In this document: one piece after another, positions 46,864-55,539 of the stretch | Numbering within the stretch: the stretch's first letter is position 1 | How the letters are laid out: every line of letters begins with the position of its first letter | From: Streptomyces sp. TS71-3 | GTDB lineage: Bacteria > Actinomycetota > Actinomycetes > Streptomycetales > Streptomycetaceae | Direction of reading: 5' to 3' | Assembly: GCF_018327685.1 (NCBI RefSeq) | Contig: NZ_BNEL01000003.1 | Span: forward strand, 1,674,001 to 1,738,000 | DNA length: 64,000 nt | Notes under the pieces: generated by a model | Told to the model about the DNA's origin: nothing | Databases searched by the model: none | What the model saw: the letters and a program-made list of their open reading frames with translations, nothing else | Position numbers and translations under genes: made by a program

Positions 46864-47790
46864 TCAGCCGGTGCGGGCGGCCAGCGACTCGGCCAGGCGG
46901 GAGAACCCCTCCGCGCCACGGCCCGCGTCGACCTCCCGCCGCACCAGCCGCAGCGCAGCGTCCATCACCTCGGTGTCGAGACCGCGGGCCCGGGCGGCCG
47001 CCGCCACATGCCCCATGCCCGCGGAGGCGGACAGCAGGCTGGACCGGTCACCGGGGTGCCGGCGCTGGTCGATGCGCTCCGCGTAGCCCGCGACGACGTC
47101 CGGCAGCAGCCGCATGGCGGTCACGGCGAACGGAGCGAGGTCCGTGGCCGGGATGTCCTCCGCGCCGGCCAGCGCGAAGGCGTGCACGACACCGGTCATG
47201 GCCGTCCAGAAGATGTCGAGCAACGCGACGTCGTGCGCCGCCGCGCGGCCCGGGTCGGGCCCGAGGTACACCCCGGTGCCGGCCAGGGCGCCCAGGGTCT
47301 CGCGCAGGTCGTCGTGGACGTCCTGTGCGCCGCTGTACAGGACCAGGGCGTCGGGCCCGCCGACGCTGGTGGTCGGCGTCAGGATCGCGCCGTCCAGGTA
47401 GCGGATGCCGTGTGTGGCGGCCCAGGCGGCGCTCTCGCGGGCGTGCTCCGGTGTGTGCGACGTCAGGTTCACCAGCGACCGGCCCCGCAGCGCCTCGGCG
47501 GCCGGCCGGACCACGGCGTCCACCGCGTCGTGGTCCAGCAGGCACACCACCGTCACGGGGCTGGCGGCGACCGCGGCGGCGGCGCTGTCACCGCGGGTCG
47601 CGCCCTGGGAGACCAGCGCGTCGGCCCGTGCGGGGGTGCGGTTCCAGACGGTGGTCGGGTGGCCGCCGCGCAGGAAGGCGGCGGCGAGCGCCTGCCCCAT
47701 CGGGCCGAGGCCCAGGACCGTCACCGGCGAGGGCAGGGCATCGTCCGGACGGCGGCCCGCGTCCTGCTCCGAAAGCTGAGAAGGCGTCAT
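46864..47790 (-). CDS. Imine reductase-like NADPH-dependent oxidoreductase, copy 2
   Basis: 308 residues from the ATG at 47790; a TTG at 47829 would add 13 residues. LGLGPMGQALAAAFLRGGHPTTVWNRT is the canonical imine-reductase start, and AAHDVALLDIFWTAM carries Asp at the catalytic position. It is related to but clearly distinct from the copy at 45870, and faces it tail to tail. It is divergent from a MerR gene, a pairing that suggests separate, ligand-induced control; this copy may act in another metabolic context rather than in the pathway. Confidence 0.82.
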   Translation of the reverse strand: MTPSQLSEQDAGRRPDDALPSPVTVLGLGPMGQALAAAFLRGGHPTTVWNRTPARADALVSQGATRGDSAAAAVAASPVTVVCLLDHDAVDAVVRPAAEALRGRSLVNLTSHTPEHARESAAWAATHGIRYLDGAILTPTTSVGGPDALVLYSGAQDVHDDLRETLGALAGTGVYLGPDPGRAAAHDVALLDIFWTAMTGVVHAFALAGAEDIPATDLAPFAVTAMRLLPDVVAGYAERIDQRRHPGDRSSLLSASAGMGHVAAAARARGLDTEVMDAALRLVRREVDAGRGAEGFSRLAESLAARTG

Positions 47791-47848
47791 GCGGCCGACG
47801 CTAGGCCCTGACGTCGGCGTGAGAGTCAACCCGGGACATGGAGGGAAG

Positions 47849-48364
47849 TTGCGGATCGGTGAGCTGGCCAGGCGGACCGGAGCGACCCAGCGGGCCCTCA
47901 GGTACTACGAGGAACAGGGCCTGCTGCGGCCGCACCGGCGGCCCAGCGGCTACCGCGAGTACGCGGAGGAGGACGTGGCGACGGTCAGCCGCATCCGCGT
48001 CCTGCTCTCCGCCGGCCTGCGCACCGCGGCCATCGCCGAGTTGCTGCCGTGCCTGGGCGAGGAGCGCCCGGCGCAGGCGCCCGTCTGCACTGAGCTGTCC
48101 GCCGCGCTGCGCGAGGAGCGCAGCAGGATCAGGAGTGCCATCGACGACCTCACCGCCGCGCTGGAGATGCTGGACACCGTCATCGCGGGACCGCACCACC
48201 TGCGGCGTCCGGTGCGCCACCATGTCGCACGCCCCGTGGCCGCCAACCCCGTGACCTGGTCCACCACGACCGCACCGCGGCCGGTCACGGACCGCCCCGT
48301 GCCGCGAGGGAGCGGCGGCAGAACGAGCGGTGGACCGCCGGTTACGGACCCGTCCCTAACCTGA
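47849..48364 (+). CDS. MerR-family transcriptional regulator
   Basis: 171 residues from a TTG at 47849 with GGAGGGAA just upstream, giving the standard start LRIGELARRTGATQRALRYYEEQGLL. A GTG at 47819 is an alternative. The helix-turn-helix and wing (RPSGYREYAEEDVATVSRI) are followed by a dimerisation coiled coil; the C-terminal ~50 residues are Pro/Thr-rich and unlike the core. One Cys (LPCLGEE) and another (PVCTEL) are present, too few to assign metal sensing. It probably controls the divergent imine-reductase-like gene. Confidence 0.85.
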   Translation: MRIGELARRTGATQRALRYYEEQGLLRPHRRPSGYREYAEEDVATVSRIRVLLSAGLRTAAIAELLPCLGEERPAQAPVCTELSAALREERSRIRSAIDDLTAALEMLDTVIAGPHHLRRPVRHHVARPVAANPVTWSTTTAPRPVTDRPVPRGSGGRTSGGPPVTDPSLT

Positions 48365-48469
48365 AGCCCCAAGGGACGCCGACCTGACGGCCCGGCGGAA
48401 AAGCGCCGGCAACGGCACGGGCGTCCCCCCACTCCTCACCCTTTGCGTGCACTCATCCCGGAGGCCCGT

Positions 48470-49720
48470 ATGTCTGCTTCGTCCTGCCCGTACGCGATGG
48501 ATCCCACCGGCCGTGACATCCAGGGCGAGGCCGCCCTGCTGAGATCGCAGGGCCCGGTGACCCAGGTGGAGCTGCCCGGCGGTGTCGTCGTGTGGGCCGT
48601 CACCGACACCGCCACCATCAAGAGCCTGCTCACCGACCCGCGGGTGTCGCGGGACACCTACCAGCACTGGCCCGCCTGGGAGAACGGCGAGGGCGAGCTG
48701 GCGAAGAGCTGGCCGCTGGCCATGTGGGTGGCCGACCGCAACATGATCACCGCCTACGGCGACGAGCACCGCCGGTTGCGCAAGCTCGTCGCCAAGGCCT
48801 TCACGGCCCGCCGCACCGCCGCGCTCCGCCCGCGGGTGGAGGCCATCACCGCCGCGCTGCTCGACGCGATCGCCGACCAGGGCCGCCAGGGTCCGGTGGA
48901 CCTGCGCGAGCAGTTCGCCTACGGCCTGCCGACCCAGGTGATATCCGAGCTGCTCGGCATTCCGGACCGGATGCGCGACGAGCTCCTCGGCATCATCGGC
49001 GCCTGGATGACCAACCAGGTCTCCGCCGAGGAGGTCGCCGTCTACGAACGCCGCGTCTACGAGCTGCTGGCCGAGCTGGTCGCCCACAAGCGCAGCGAGC
49101 CCGGCGACGACCTGATCAGCGCGCTGATCACGGTGCGGGACGACGAGAACGGCTCCGGGCTCACAGAGCGCGAGCTGGTCGACACCATCCTGCTGACGTT
49201 CACCGCGGGGCACGAGACCACCGCCAACCTGATCGACCAGGCCGTCTACACGCTGCTGACCAACCCCGACCAGCTCGCCCTGGTGCGCCGCGGCGAGGCG
49301 ACCTGGGACGACGTGATCGACGAGACCATCCGCCTGGAGGCGCCGTTCGCCAACCTGCCGCTGCGGTACGCCGTGGAGGACATCCAGGTCGGTGACGTGA
49401 CGATCGCCAAGGGCGACGCCATGATCATCTCCTTCGCCGCGGCGGGCCGGGACCCCCTGGTGCACGGCGGGAGCGCCGACGCCTTCGACGTCACGCGCGC
49501 CACCCGCCGCGAGCATGTCGGCTTCGGGCACGGCGTGCACTTCTGCCTCGGCGCGCCGCTGGCCCGGCTCGAGGCGGGGGTGGCGCTGCCGGCGCTGTTC
49601 GAACGCTTCCCCGAGATGTCGTTCGCCAAGCCGGCCGGGGAACTGCTCCCGCTGGAGTCCTTCGTCTCCAACGGCCACCGCGAGCTGCCGGTCCGCCTGG
49701 GAACGCCGGTCGCGGCCTGA
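48470..49720 (+). CDS. Cytochrome P450
   Basis: 416 residues; ATG with GGAGG 6 bp upstream. I-helix AGHETT (from 246), K-helix ETIRLEAPF and heme ligand Cys359 in FGHGVHFCLGAPLARLE are intact. A bacterial class I P450 of the CYP107/105-like type, cytoplasmic and needing ferredoxin partners encoded elsewhere. It probably hydroxylates or epoxidises the polyketide product. It stands alone between the MerR gene and a repeat-rich gap. Confidence 0.92.
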   Translation: MSASSCPYAMDPTGRDIQGEAALLRSQGPVTQVELPGGVVVWAVTDTATIKSLLTDPRVSRDTYQHWPAWENGEGELAKSWPLAMWVADRNMITAYGDEHRRLRKLVAKAFTARRTAALRPRVEAITAALLDAIADQGRQGPVDLREQFAYGLPTQVISELLGIPDRMRDELLGIIGAWMTNQVSAEEVAVYERRVYELLAELVAHKRSEPGDDLISALITVRDDENGSGLTERELVDTILLTFTAGHETTANLIDQAVYTLLTNPDQLALVRRGEATWDDVIDETIRLEAPFANLPLRYAVEDIQVGDVTIAKGDAMIISFAAAGRDPLVHGGSADAFDVTRATRREHVGFGHGVHFCLGAPLARLEAGVALPALFERFPEMSFAKPAGELLPLESFVSNGHRELPVRLGTPVAA

Positions 49721-49778
49721 GCCACCCCTTCGGGGCCACGCGAACACGGGGCTCCGCCCCGGTCGAACGGCACGCCGA

Positions 49779-50076
49779 CTGTGGGGCTGCGCCCCGGCCA
49801 GCCCAGGGGCGCGGGGAACTGCGCGAGCAACCACCACCTGCCGGTGGTCCGGAGGCGAGGAAGACTGCCCCTTCGGGACGGTGACGACGTGACGGTGTCG
49901 TCGTGGCTGGTCGCGCCCCCGCGGCGGAGCCGCATATCGACACAGCCCCGCGCCCCTTATAGGGTGCTCCGCGCCCGCAACGGGGCCCCGCCCCCGGCTG
50001 TGGGGCTGCGCCCCGGCCTGCCTCAGGGGCGCGGGGAACTGCGCGACCAGCCCACCACCGGCCGGTGGCCCGGAGG
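49779..50076. repeat. Two ~78-bp imperfect direct copies of a Streptomyces-type intergenic repeat
   Basis: 49779-49855 and 49998-50076 share CTGTGGGGCTGCGCCCCGGC at the left and GGGGCGCGGGGAACTGCGCG in the middle, ending CGGAGG. They fill most of the 440-bp gap between P450 and the convergent aldehyde dehydrogenase gene. Internal inverted repeats suggest REP-like elements; no gene is seen. Confidence 0.75.
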
Positions 50077-50160
50077 TGACAGATGCTGCCCCGTGGGGCG
50101 GGCCGGGGCCGGGCCGGGGCCCCGAACCCACCCCGCTTCAAGGGGCGCCGACCGCGTAGG

Positions 50161-51663
50161 TCACCGCGGTTCGTAGACCGTCCAGACGGTCTTGATCTCC
50201 AGGTAGGCGTCCAGGTTCGCCCGGCCCATCTCGCGGCCCACCCCCGACGCCTTCATCCCGCCCCAGGGCGCGCCCGGGTCGCCCAGGGCCCAGCCGTTGA
50301 CGTAGAACATGCCGGCCTTCAGCCGGGCGGCCAGGGCGTGCGCGTGGCCGAGGTCCCGTGTCCACACCCCGGCGGCCAGGCCGTAGTCGGTGTCGTTGGC
50401 CAGCGCCACGACCTCGTCGATGTCGTCGAACGGCGCCACCACCAGCACCGGACCGAAGATCTCCTCGCGGCTGATCCGCATCTCCGGCGTCACCTCGGTG
50501 AAGATCACCGGACGGACGAACCAGCCGCCCTCGGGATCGGCGGGCGGTACCTCGCCGGCCAGCAGCGTGGCGCCCGCCGCGATGCCGTCCTCGATGGAGG
50601 CCCGTACCCGGTGGTACTGCTCGGCGGAGACCAGCGGCCCGTAGGCGGTGGTGCGCTCCAGCGCGGGTCCGACCGGGGCCTCGCGGGTCGCCGCGGCCAG
50701 CGCGGCCACCACCTCGTCGTACCGGCTGCGGTGCACGTAGAGCCGGGAGCCGGCCACGCAGCTCTGGCCGCTGTTGAAGTAGATGCCGTCGAAGGCACCG
50801 GCGACGGCTGCCTCGATGTCGGCGTCCGCCAGCACGATGTTCGGGCTCTTGCCGCCGAGTTCCAGGGTGACCCGCTTGAACGCCGCCCCGGCGCGCGAGG
50901 CGATCTCCCGCCCCACCGCGGTGGACCCGGTGAAGGCGATCTTGTCGACGCCCGGGTGGCCCACCAACTCGGCCCCGGTGGCGCCGTCGCCGGTGAGGAT
51001 GTTGACGGTGCCGGGCGGGAAGCCGGCCTCGTCCACCAGTTCCGCGAGCCGCAGCGCGGTCAGGGGGGTCTGCTCGGCGGGCTTGAGGATGACGGTGCAG
51101 CCGGCCGCCAGCGCGGGCGCCAGCTTCCAGGCGGCCATCATCAGCGGGAAGTTCCACGGGATGATCCCCGCGCACACGCCGACCGGCTCCAGCCGCGTGT
51201 AGCAGAGAGTGCCCGGCACCATCACCGGGATCGTCGAGCCCTCCAGCTTGGTGGGCCAACCGCTGTAGTAGCGGAAGTGCTCGATCGCGGCGGGCACGTC
51301 CATCATCTCGTTGACGGCCACCGGCTTGCCGCCGTCCAGCGCCTCCAGCTCGGCCAGCTCCCCCGCGGCCGCCTCGATCAGGTCCGCCAGCCGGGCCAGC
51401 AACTGGCCGCGGGCAGTGGCGGGCAGCCGGCCCCAGTCGCCGTCGAGGGCCGCGCGGGCCGCGGTGACCGCGGCGTCGACGTCGGCCGCCCCCGCGTACG
51501 GCACGTCGGTGACGTGCGCACCGGTGGACGGGTCGAGGGTGGGAAAGGTCTTGCCGTCGGCGGCGGGGACGAAACGGCCGCCGATGTACAGCAGGCGCGG
51601 GCGCTTCAGGAAGTCGGCGGCGTTCTTGCCGAGTGCGGGCAGTGCGGGCAGTGCGGGGTTCAC
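50161..51663 (-). CDS. Aldehyde dehydrogenase
   Basis: 500 residues from a GTG at 51663. Catalytic Cys302 (SGQSCVAGSRLY), base Glu in VTLELGGKSPN, and IPWNFP and PWGGMKASGVGRE motifs are complete. The N terminus has a short Pro-Ala-Leu repeat. It is closest to phenylacetaldehyde/betaine-aldehyde type enzymes (class 1/2). With the amine oxidase gene upstream on the same strand it could oxidise the aldehyde that oxidase releases. A hairpin between them argues for a separate transcript. Confidence 0.9.
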   Translation of the reverse strand: MNPALPALPALGKNAADFLKRPRLLYIGGRFVPAADGKTFPTLDPSTGAHVTDVPYAGAADVDAAVTAARAALDGDWGRLPATARGQLLARLADLIEAAAGELAELEALDGGKPVAVNEMMDVPAAIEHFRYYSGWPTKLEGSTIPVMVPGTLCYTRLEPVGVCAGIIPWNFPLMMAAWKLAPALAAGCTVILKPAEQTPLTALRLAELVDEAGFPPGTVNILTGDGATGAELVGHPGVDKIAFTGSTAVGREIASRAGAAFKRVTLELGGKSPNIVLADADIEAAVAGAFDGIYFNSGQSCVAGSRLYVHRSRYDEVVAALAAATREAPVGPALERTTAYGPLVSAEQYHRVRASIEDGIAAGATLLAGEVPPADPEGGWFVRPVIFTEVTPEMRISREEIFGPVLVVAPFDDIDEVVALANDTDYGLAAGVWTRDLGHAHALAARLKAGMFYVNGWALGDPGAPWGGMKASGVGREMGRANLDAYLEIKTVWTVYEPR

Positions 51664-51711
51664 GGCGGTATGCCTCCTCGATGGTGGTCACCACATGTCT
51701 CACAGGACGGC

Positions 51712-51747
51712 GGGAACCGGCCGCCGGTGAGGTGGCGACCGGTTCCC
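51712..51747 (-). terminator. Hairpin between amine oxidase and aldehyde dehydrogenase genes
   Basis: GGGAACCGG (51712-51720) pairs with CCGGTTCCC (51739-51747), with an inner GCC/GGC stem. It lies 40 bp beyond the amine oxidase stop. Confidence 0.6.
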
Positions 51748-51787
51748 GGTGCGTTGCGCTCGTGCTCCGGCCCGAGGCCGGTGCCTG

Positions 51788-53245
51788 TCAGGCCCTGGCC
51801 GCCAGCGCGGCGACCTGCTTGGCGGCGGTCATGCCGGACTCCACCGCGCCGTCGATGTAGCCGCTCCAGCCGGTCGCGATGTCGCTCGTGGCGAACGCGA
51901 TGTTGCCGCGCGGCTGCTGGATGGTGCGGTACGGGCCGGTGAGCATGCCGGGCTGCCGGCAGGCCCAGCCGCCCAGCGAGTACGGGTCGGCGCCCCACGT
52001 CTGCACCTTGGTGGAGAGCACCTTGATGCCCGGTGCCATCTCCCGGAGCACCGACTGCACCGCGGCCGGGTCGGCGCCGTTCAGCGACGGGTCGCTGCTG
52101 AAGGCGAACATCAGAGTGCTGCCGTCCGGGAGCTGGGCTTCCGGAACGGTGGTGGAGAGCGGGAAGCCCTCCGGCGGGTGGCCGATGAACGTGCCGATGC
52201 TGCTGTCACTGACCTTCATGAAGATCTTCTTGACGTTCGGCGCGCCGATGCCGGCCTTGGAGACGCTGGTGTACTCGGCGGGCAGGCCCGGGGAGAACGT
52301 GATGGTCTTCCAGAGGTTGACCGGCACGGCGACGATCACGTGCGGCGCCGTGTAGGCCACGCCCGCCTTCGTGGTGACGGTGACCGAGCCGTACGCCTCC
52401 GTGATCCTGGCGACCGGGGAGTTGATCTTGAGGTCGGCGCCGGAGTCCTTCAGCATCGCGTTCAGCAGGGCGGCGGTGCCGCCCTGGAGCCCGTAGGTGT
52501 TGATGCTCTGGTAACCCTCGTACGTGTACCCGCACAGCGCCCAGACCTGGGCGAGCATGGTGTACGCGCCTCGGGAGCTGGAGCCGCCGGACAGGCCGCC
52601 GGTGGTGCCGTTGACCAGCTTCAGGTCGTCGTCGGAGAGCCGCATCTGGTCGAGGCGGTCCTGCATGGAGAGCTTGTCCGCTGCCGTCAGCAGGCCCGCC
52701 GCGCTGAACGGCTCGTAGGGCTTCGGGAAGAGTTTGTCCACGCCGTCGAAGAACGGGGTGAACGCCGCCTTGACCCTGGCCGACCCCTCCGCGAGCGGCA
52801 GGGCCGTGAAGCCGCTGCCGGCGGCCACCACGTACTTGTCGATGGCCCCGCCGCCCGCGACGGTGGCTATGTTGTAGCGCTTGGCCTCCGCCCACACGTT
52901 CGGCTGCTTCGGGTCCACCGCGCCCCCGCCGAGCTCGACGAGCTCGCCGGCGAACTCGGTGGTCCAGGTCCGGCCGCCGATGCGGTCCCGGGCCTCCAGG
53001 ATCACCGACCGGAGGCCCTTGGCCTTGAGTTCGCGGGCCGCGGTCACACCGGCGAAGCCGGCCCCCACGATGATCACGTCGTACGGCCCGGCCTGCACAC
53101 CGCCGTCGCCGGCGGCGTGCGCCGCACCGGCTGCGACACCGGTTGCCGAGGCGGCCAGCGCTGCCGCACCGGCGGACTTCAGGACGGTACGGCGCGAGGC
53201 CGCACGCGCGACGGTGTTGTGCGCATCAATCTGGTGGTTCTTCAC
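51788..53245 (-). CDS. Tat-exported flavin monoamine oxidase-family protein
   Basis: 485 residues from a GTG at 53245. A twin-arginine signal (SRRTVLKSAGAAALAAS) ends near AAHAAG, so the folded, FAD-loaded protein is exported. FAD-binding motif VIIVGAGFAGVTAARELKAKG and EARDRIGGRTWT; the C-terminal ATSDIATGWSGYIDGAVESG closes the FAD site as in monoamine oxidases. It oxidises an amine to an imine or aldehyde with release of peroxide. An exported oxidase acting last, after secretion of the product, is plausible. It is downstream of the second flavin monooxygenase. Confidence 0.88.
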   Translation of the reverse strand: MKNHQIDAHNTVARAASRRTVLKSAGAAALAASATGVAAGAAHAAGDGGVQAGPYDVIIVGAGFAGVTAARELKAKGLRSVILEARDRIGGRTWTTEFAGELVELGGGAVDPKQPNVWAEAKRYNIATVAGGGAIDKYVVAAGSGFTALPLAEGSARVKAAFTPFFDGVDKLFPKPYEPFSAAGLLTAADKLSMQDRLDQMRLSDDDLKLVNGTTGGLSGGSSSRGAYTMLAQVWALCGYTYEGYQSINTYGLQGGTAALLNAMLKDSGADLKINSPVARITEAYGSVTVTTKAGVAYTAPHVIVAVPVNLWKTITFSPGLPAEYTSVSKAGIGAPNVKKIFMKVSDSSIGTFIGHPPEGFPLSTTVPEAQLPDGSTLMFAFSSDPSLNGADPAAVQSVLREMAPGIKVLSTKVQTWGADPYSLGGWACRQPGMLTGPYRTIQQPRGNIAFATSDIATGWSGYIDGAVESGMTAAKQVAALAARA

Positions 53246-53332
53246 TGTTCCCCGTTCATGATTCGAATCGGATCGTTGGGACAGGTGGCGTGGGGGTGTG
53301 CGGGGTGTGCGTGGGCGGCCCGGGTCACGGCA

Positions 53333-54511
53333 TCAGAGGTAGAGGGTGTCCGGGTCCAGGCCGAGGAGCATCCGGCCGTGCAGCTCCAGGTTGGTGAAGG
53401 GCGTCATCATGCCGTGCCGGGTGAGGCCCTCGACGTCGCGGTAGAAGCGCTGGAAGTGCTGGCCGCGCGAGAGCGCGGAGGCGCCGCTGACGTGGTGCAG
53501 GTCCTCCACGGCCTCCTTCACCAGCAGCGTGGCGAGGCCGCCCTGACCGCGCACGGTCACGCTGTCCTCGACGGTGGGGTGCTCGCCGGCGTCCGCACGG
53601 TCCTGCAGGCGCCGCACGAAACCGGCCGTCAGCGCCTCGGCGGCGGTGATCTTGTTGGCGGCGGTGGCGACCTTGATCTGCGTCAGCGGGTGCTCGCGCT
53701 GGTCCGTCCAGTTGGTGTAGGCGATCGGCTTGCCGGGCAGCCGCTCGGTGAACGTGTCGTAGGCGCCCTTGGCCGCACCGATGAAGACGGCCACGGACAG
53801 CGCGGCGACGTAGGTGATCAGGCCGTAGTTGCTTCCGGTGGCACCGGTGTTGGTGCGGCCCTCGGTGGTGCCGGTCACCAGCTGCTCGGCGCCGACCACG
53901 CGGCGGGCCGGCACGAACACGTTCGTCGCCGTGGTGGTGAAGCTCCCGGTGCCGGCCGCGGCCGAGACGTGCCAGTCGTCGGCGATCTCGAACTCGGCGA
54001 TCGGGACCAGCGCGTACAGCGGCTCCGGGGTGCCGTCCGGGTGCTCGACGATGCCGGCCACCAGGTTCCAGTCGGCGCCCCGGCACCCGGTGTTGAAGCC
54101 CCAGCTGCCGTTGAGCACGTAGCCGCCGTCGGTGGCCGTGAACAGCGCGGTGGGGGCGAGGCCGCCGGAGGCGCGTACCGAGGAGGAGGCGTAGACCTCC
54201 TTCTGCACCTCGTCCGGGTAGAGCGACGCCACCCAGGCGCCCTCGATCCAGGCCGCGGCGACCCAGCCGGTGGAGGCGCAGCCGCGGGAGATCTCGGTCA
54301 CCGCCTTGAACTGGTCGGCCATGGAGGCCTCCAGGCCGCCGAAGCGCTTCGGCACGCCGAGCCGGAAGACCCCGGCCTTCTCCAGCAGGTCGATGTTCTC
54401 GTCCGGGATCCAGCGCCGGTCCTCGGCCGCGGGGCCGTTCTCCCTGAGCTTCGGGACGAGGGCCGACACGGCGTCCAGGACGGCCGCCGTTGAGGCATCG
54501 GAGTCGGTCAT
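53333..54511 (-). CDS. Acyl-CoA dehydrogenase-fold group D flavin monooxygenase, copy 2
   Basis: 392 residues; ATG at 54511 with GGGAG 6 bp upstream. It shares length and nearly every motif with the protein at 38597: AVLDAVSALVPKLRENG, RWIPDENIDLLEKAGVFRLG, GYVLNGSWGFNTGCRGADW, PLTQIKVATAANKI, ALSRGQHFQRFYRDVEG. It therefore arose by duplication. It needs reduced flavin from a separate reductase. It follows the second SnoaL-like gene by 277 bp and precedes the amine oxidase. Confidence 0.83.
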   Translation of the reverse strand: MTDSDASTAAVLDAVSALVPKLRENGPAAEDRRWIPDENIDLLEKAGVFRLGVPKRFGGLEASMADQFKAVTEISRGCASTGWVAAAWIEGAWVASLYPDEVQKEVYASSSVRASGGLAPTALFTATDGGYVLNGSWGFNTGCRGADWNLVAGIVEHPDGTPEPLYALVPIAEFEIADDWHVSAAAGTGSFTTTATNVFVPARRVVGAEQLVTGTTEGRTNTGATGSNYGLITYVAALSVAVFIGAAKGAYDTFTERLPGKPIAYTNWTDQREHPLTQIKVATAANKITAAEALTAGFVRRLQDRADAGEHPTVEDSVTVRGQGGLATLLVKEAVEDLHHVSGASALSRGQHFQRFYRDVEGLTRHGMMTPFTNLELHGRMLLGLDPDTLYL

Positions 54512-54788
54512 GTGCGTCTCCCTGGGGGCTGTTGACAACGAGGGGATTCCCGCCGCCCGCATCGCGGGCCGGGAGCAGGGATCGGGTGCATCCTTGCGGG
54601 GCCCGGGTCACTGCGCGGCAATCGGCGCAGCCCGACGGGCCGATGAGCGTCCGATGACCGCGCGGTGACCGGGCGGTGGGCGTGCCGGTACCCGGACGGT
54701 GCCCTCGCGTGCGGCGGCGCCGTGCGGATGGGAACGCCGAGCGGGGCGCCGGTGGCGGGATCCCGCCGTGCCCCGCGGTCTCAGCGGG

Positions 54789-55184
54789 TCAGCTCGTCTG
54801 GCCGAACGGGTTGTCGATGGCGAACCGCCACTCGCCGTCCGTGCCGCGGCGCAGCACGTCCAGGCCCACGCCCTCCACGTGCTCCGTGCCGTCCGGCGTC
54901 GGGATGTCGATCGCCCAGTCGACCACCAGCAGCGCGGTGGTGCTGGTGACGTGCGACTCGCGCAGCGTCGCCGTCATCTTCGGCTTCTGCCCGATGAACT
55001 CCGCGAGAGCGGCTTTCCTGGCCTGACCGGTGAGCGGGTTGCCCGGCTCCCACACGGAGACCGCGTCGGGGGTGTACATCGAGTTGATCGTGTCGAGGTC
55101 ACCGGAATTGAAGGCCTCCACATAACGCTTGCCGTGCTCCTCGGCTCCCTTGATGAGATCCGCGCTCGTGGTCGGAGTTGCCAT
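54789..55184 (-). CDS. SnoaL-like (NTF2-fold) polyketide cyclase-type protein, copy 2
   Basis: 131 residues from the ATG at 55184 (GGAG 8 bp upstream). Motifs YVEAFNSGDLDTINSMYTPDAVSVWEPG, ALLVVDWAIDIPTPDG and WRFAIDNPFG define the fold and match copy 1 at 38117. The gene is the first of the leftward series SnoaL-monooxygenase-amine oxidase and is divergent from the PKS. Gene order relative to its monooxygenase partner is reversed compared with copy 1. Confidence 0.8.
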   Translation of the reverse strand: MATPTTSADLIKGAEEHGKRYVEAFNSGDLDTINSMYTPDAVSVWEPGNPLTGQARKAALAEFIGQKPKMTATLRESHVTSTTALLVVDWAIDIPTPDGTEHVEGVGLDVLRRGTDGEWRFAIDNPFGQTS

Positions 55185-55209
55185 GGCGTGCTCTCCATTT
55201 CTGTGCGTC

Positions 55210-55246
55210 GAGTCGCATGTCCGCGAGTCGTATGTGAGTCGTCTGT
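55210..55246. promoter_or_regulatory. Three GAGTCG-type direct repeats in the SnoaL-PKS divergent gap
   Basis: GAGTCGCATGT (55210), GAGTCGTATGT (55225) and GAGTCGTCTGT (55236) are spaced 15 and 11 bp, close to one helical turn as in SARP binding sites. They start 26 bp from the SnoaL start codon and about 300 bp upstream of the PKS. The 355-bp gap 55185-55539 has no gene. Confidence 0.5.
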
Positions 55247-55539
55247 ACGCGGATTGACCCCGCAGGTTCAGCGGAGTACGGTCGGCGGTCTTTCCCGACC
55301 GGCCTGAAAAAGCTGGTGTGGTGTGCACCCCGAAGTTACCGAGGCCGCACCACCGCTCTCTCATCGGCGGTCAACGCGCTGCTCACGAGGGCCCCGGCGC
55401 GTTGTGATTACCGCTGTGTGACCGGCCGTTGGGGCGCCGGCGGGCAGACTGGCGATCACGCACCACTTCCGCTCGCCCGCATTCTTCGAATCCGAATGCA
55501 GGGCACCCGTACTGGTCACCGGTCCATGGGGGTCTGGCA

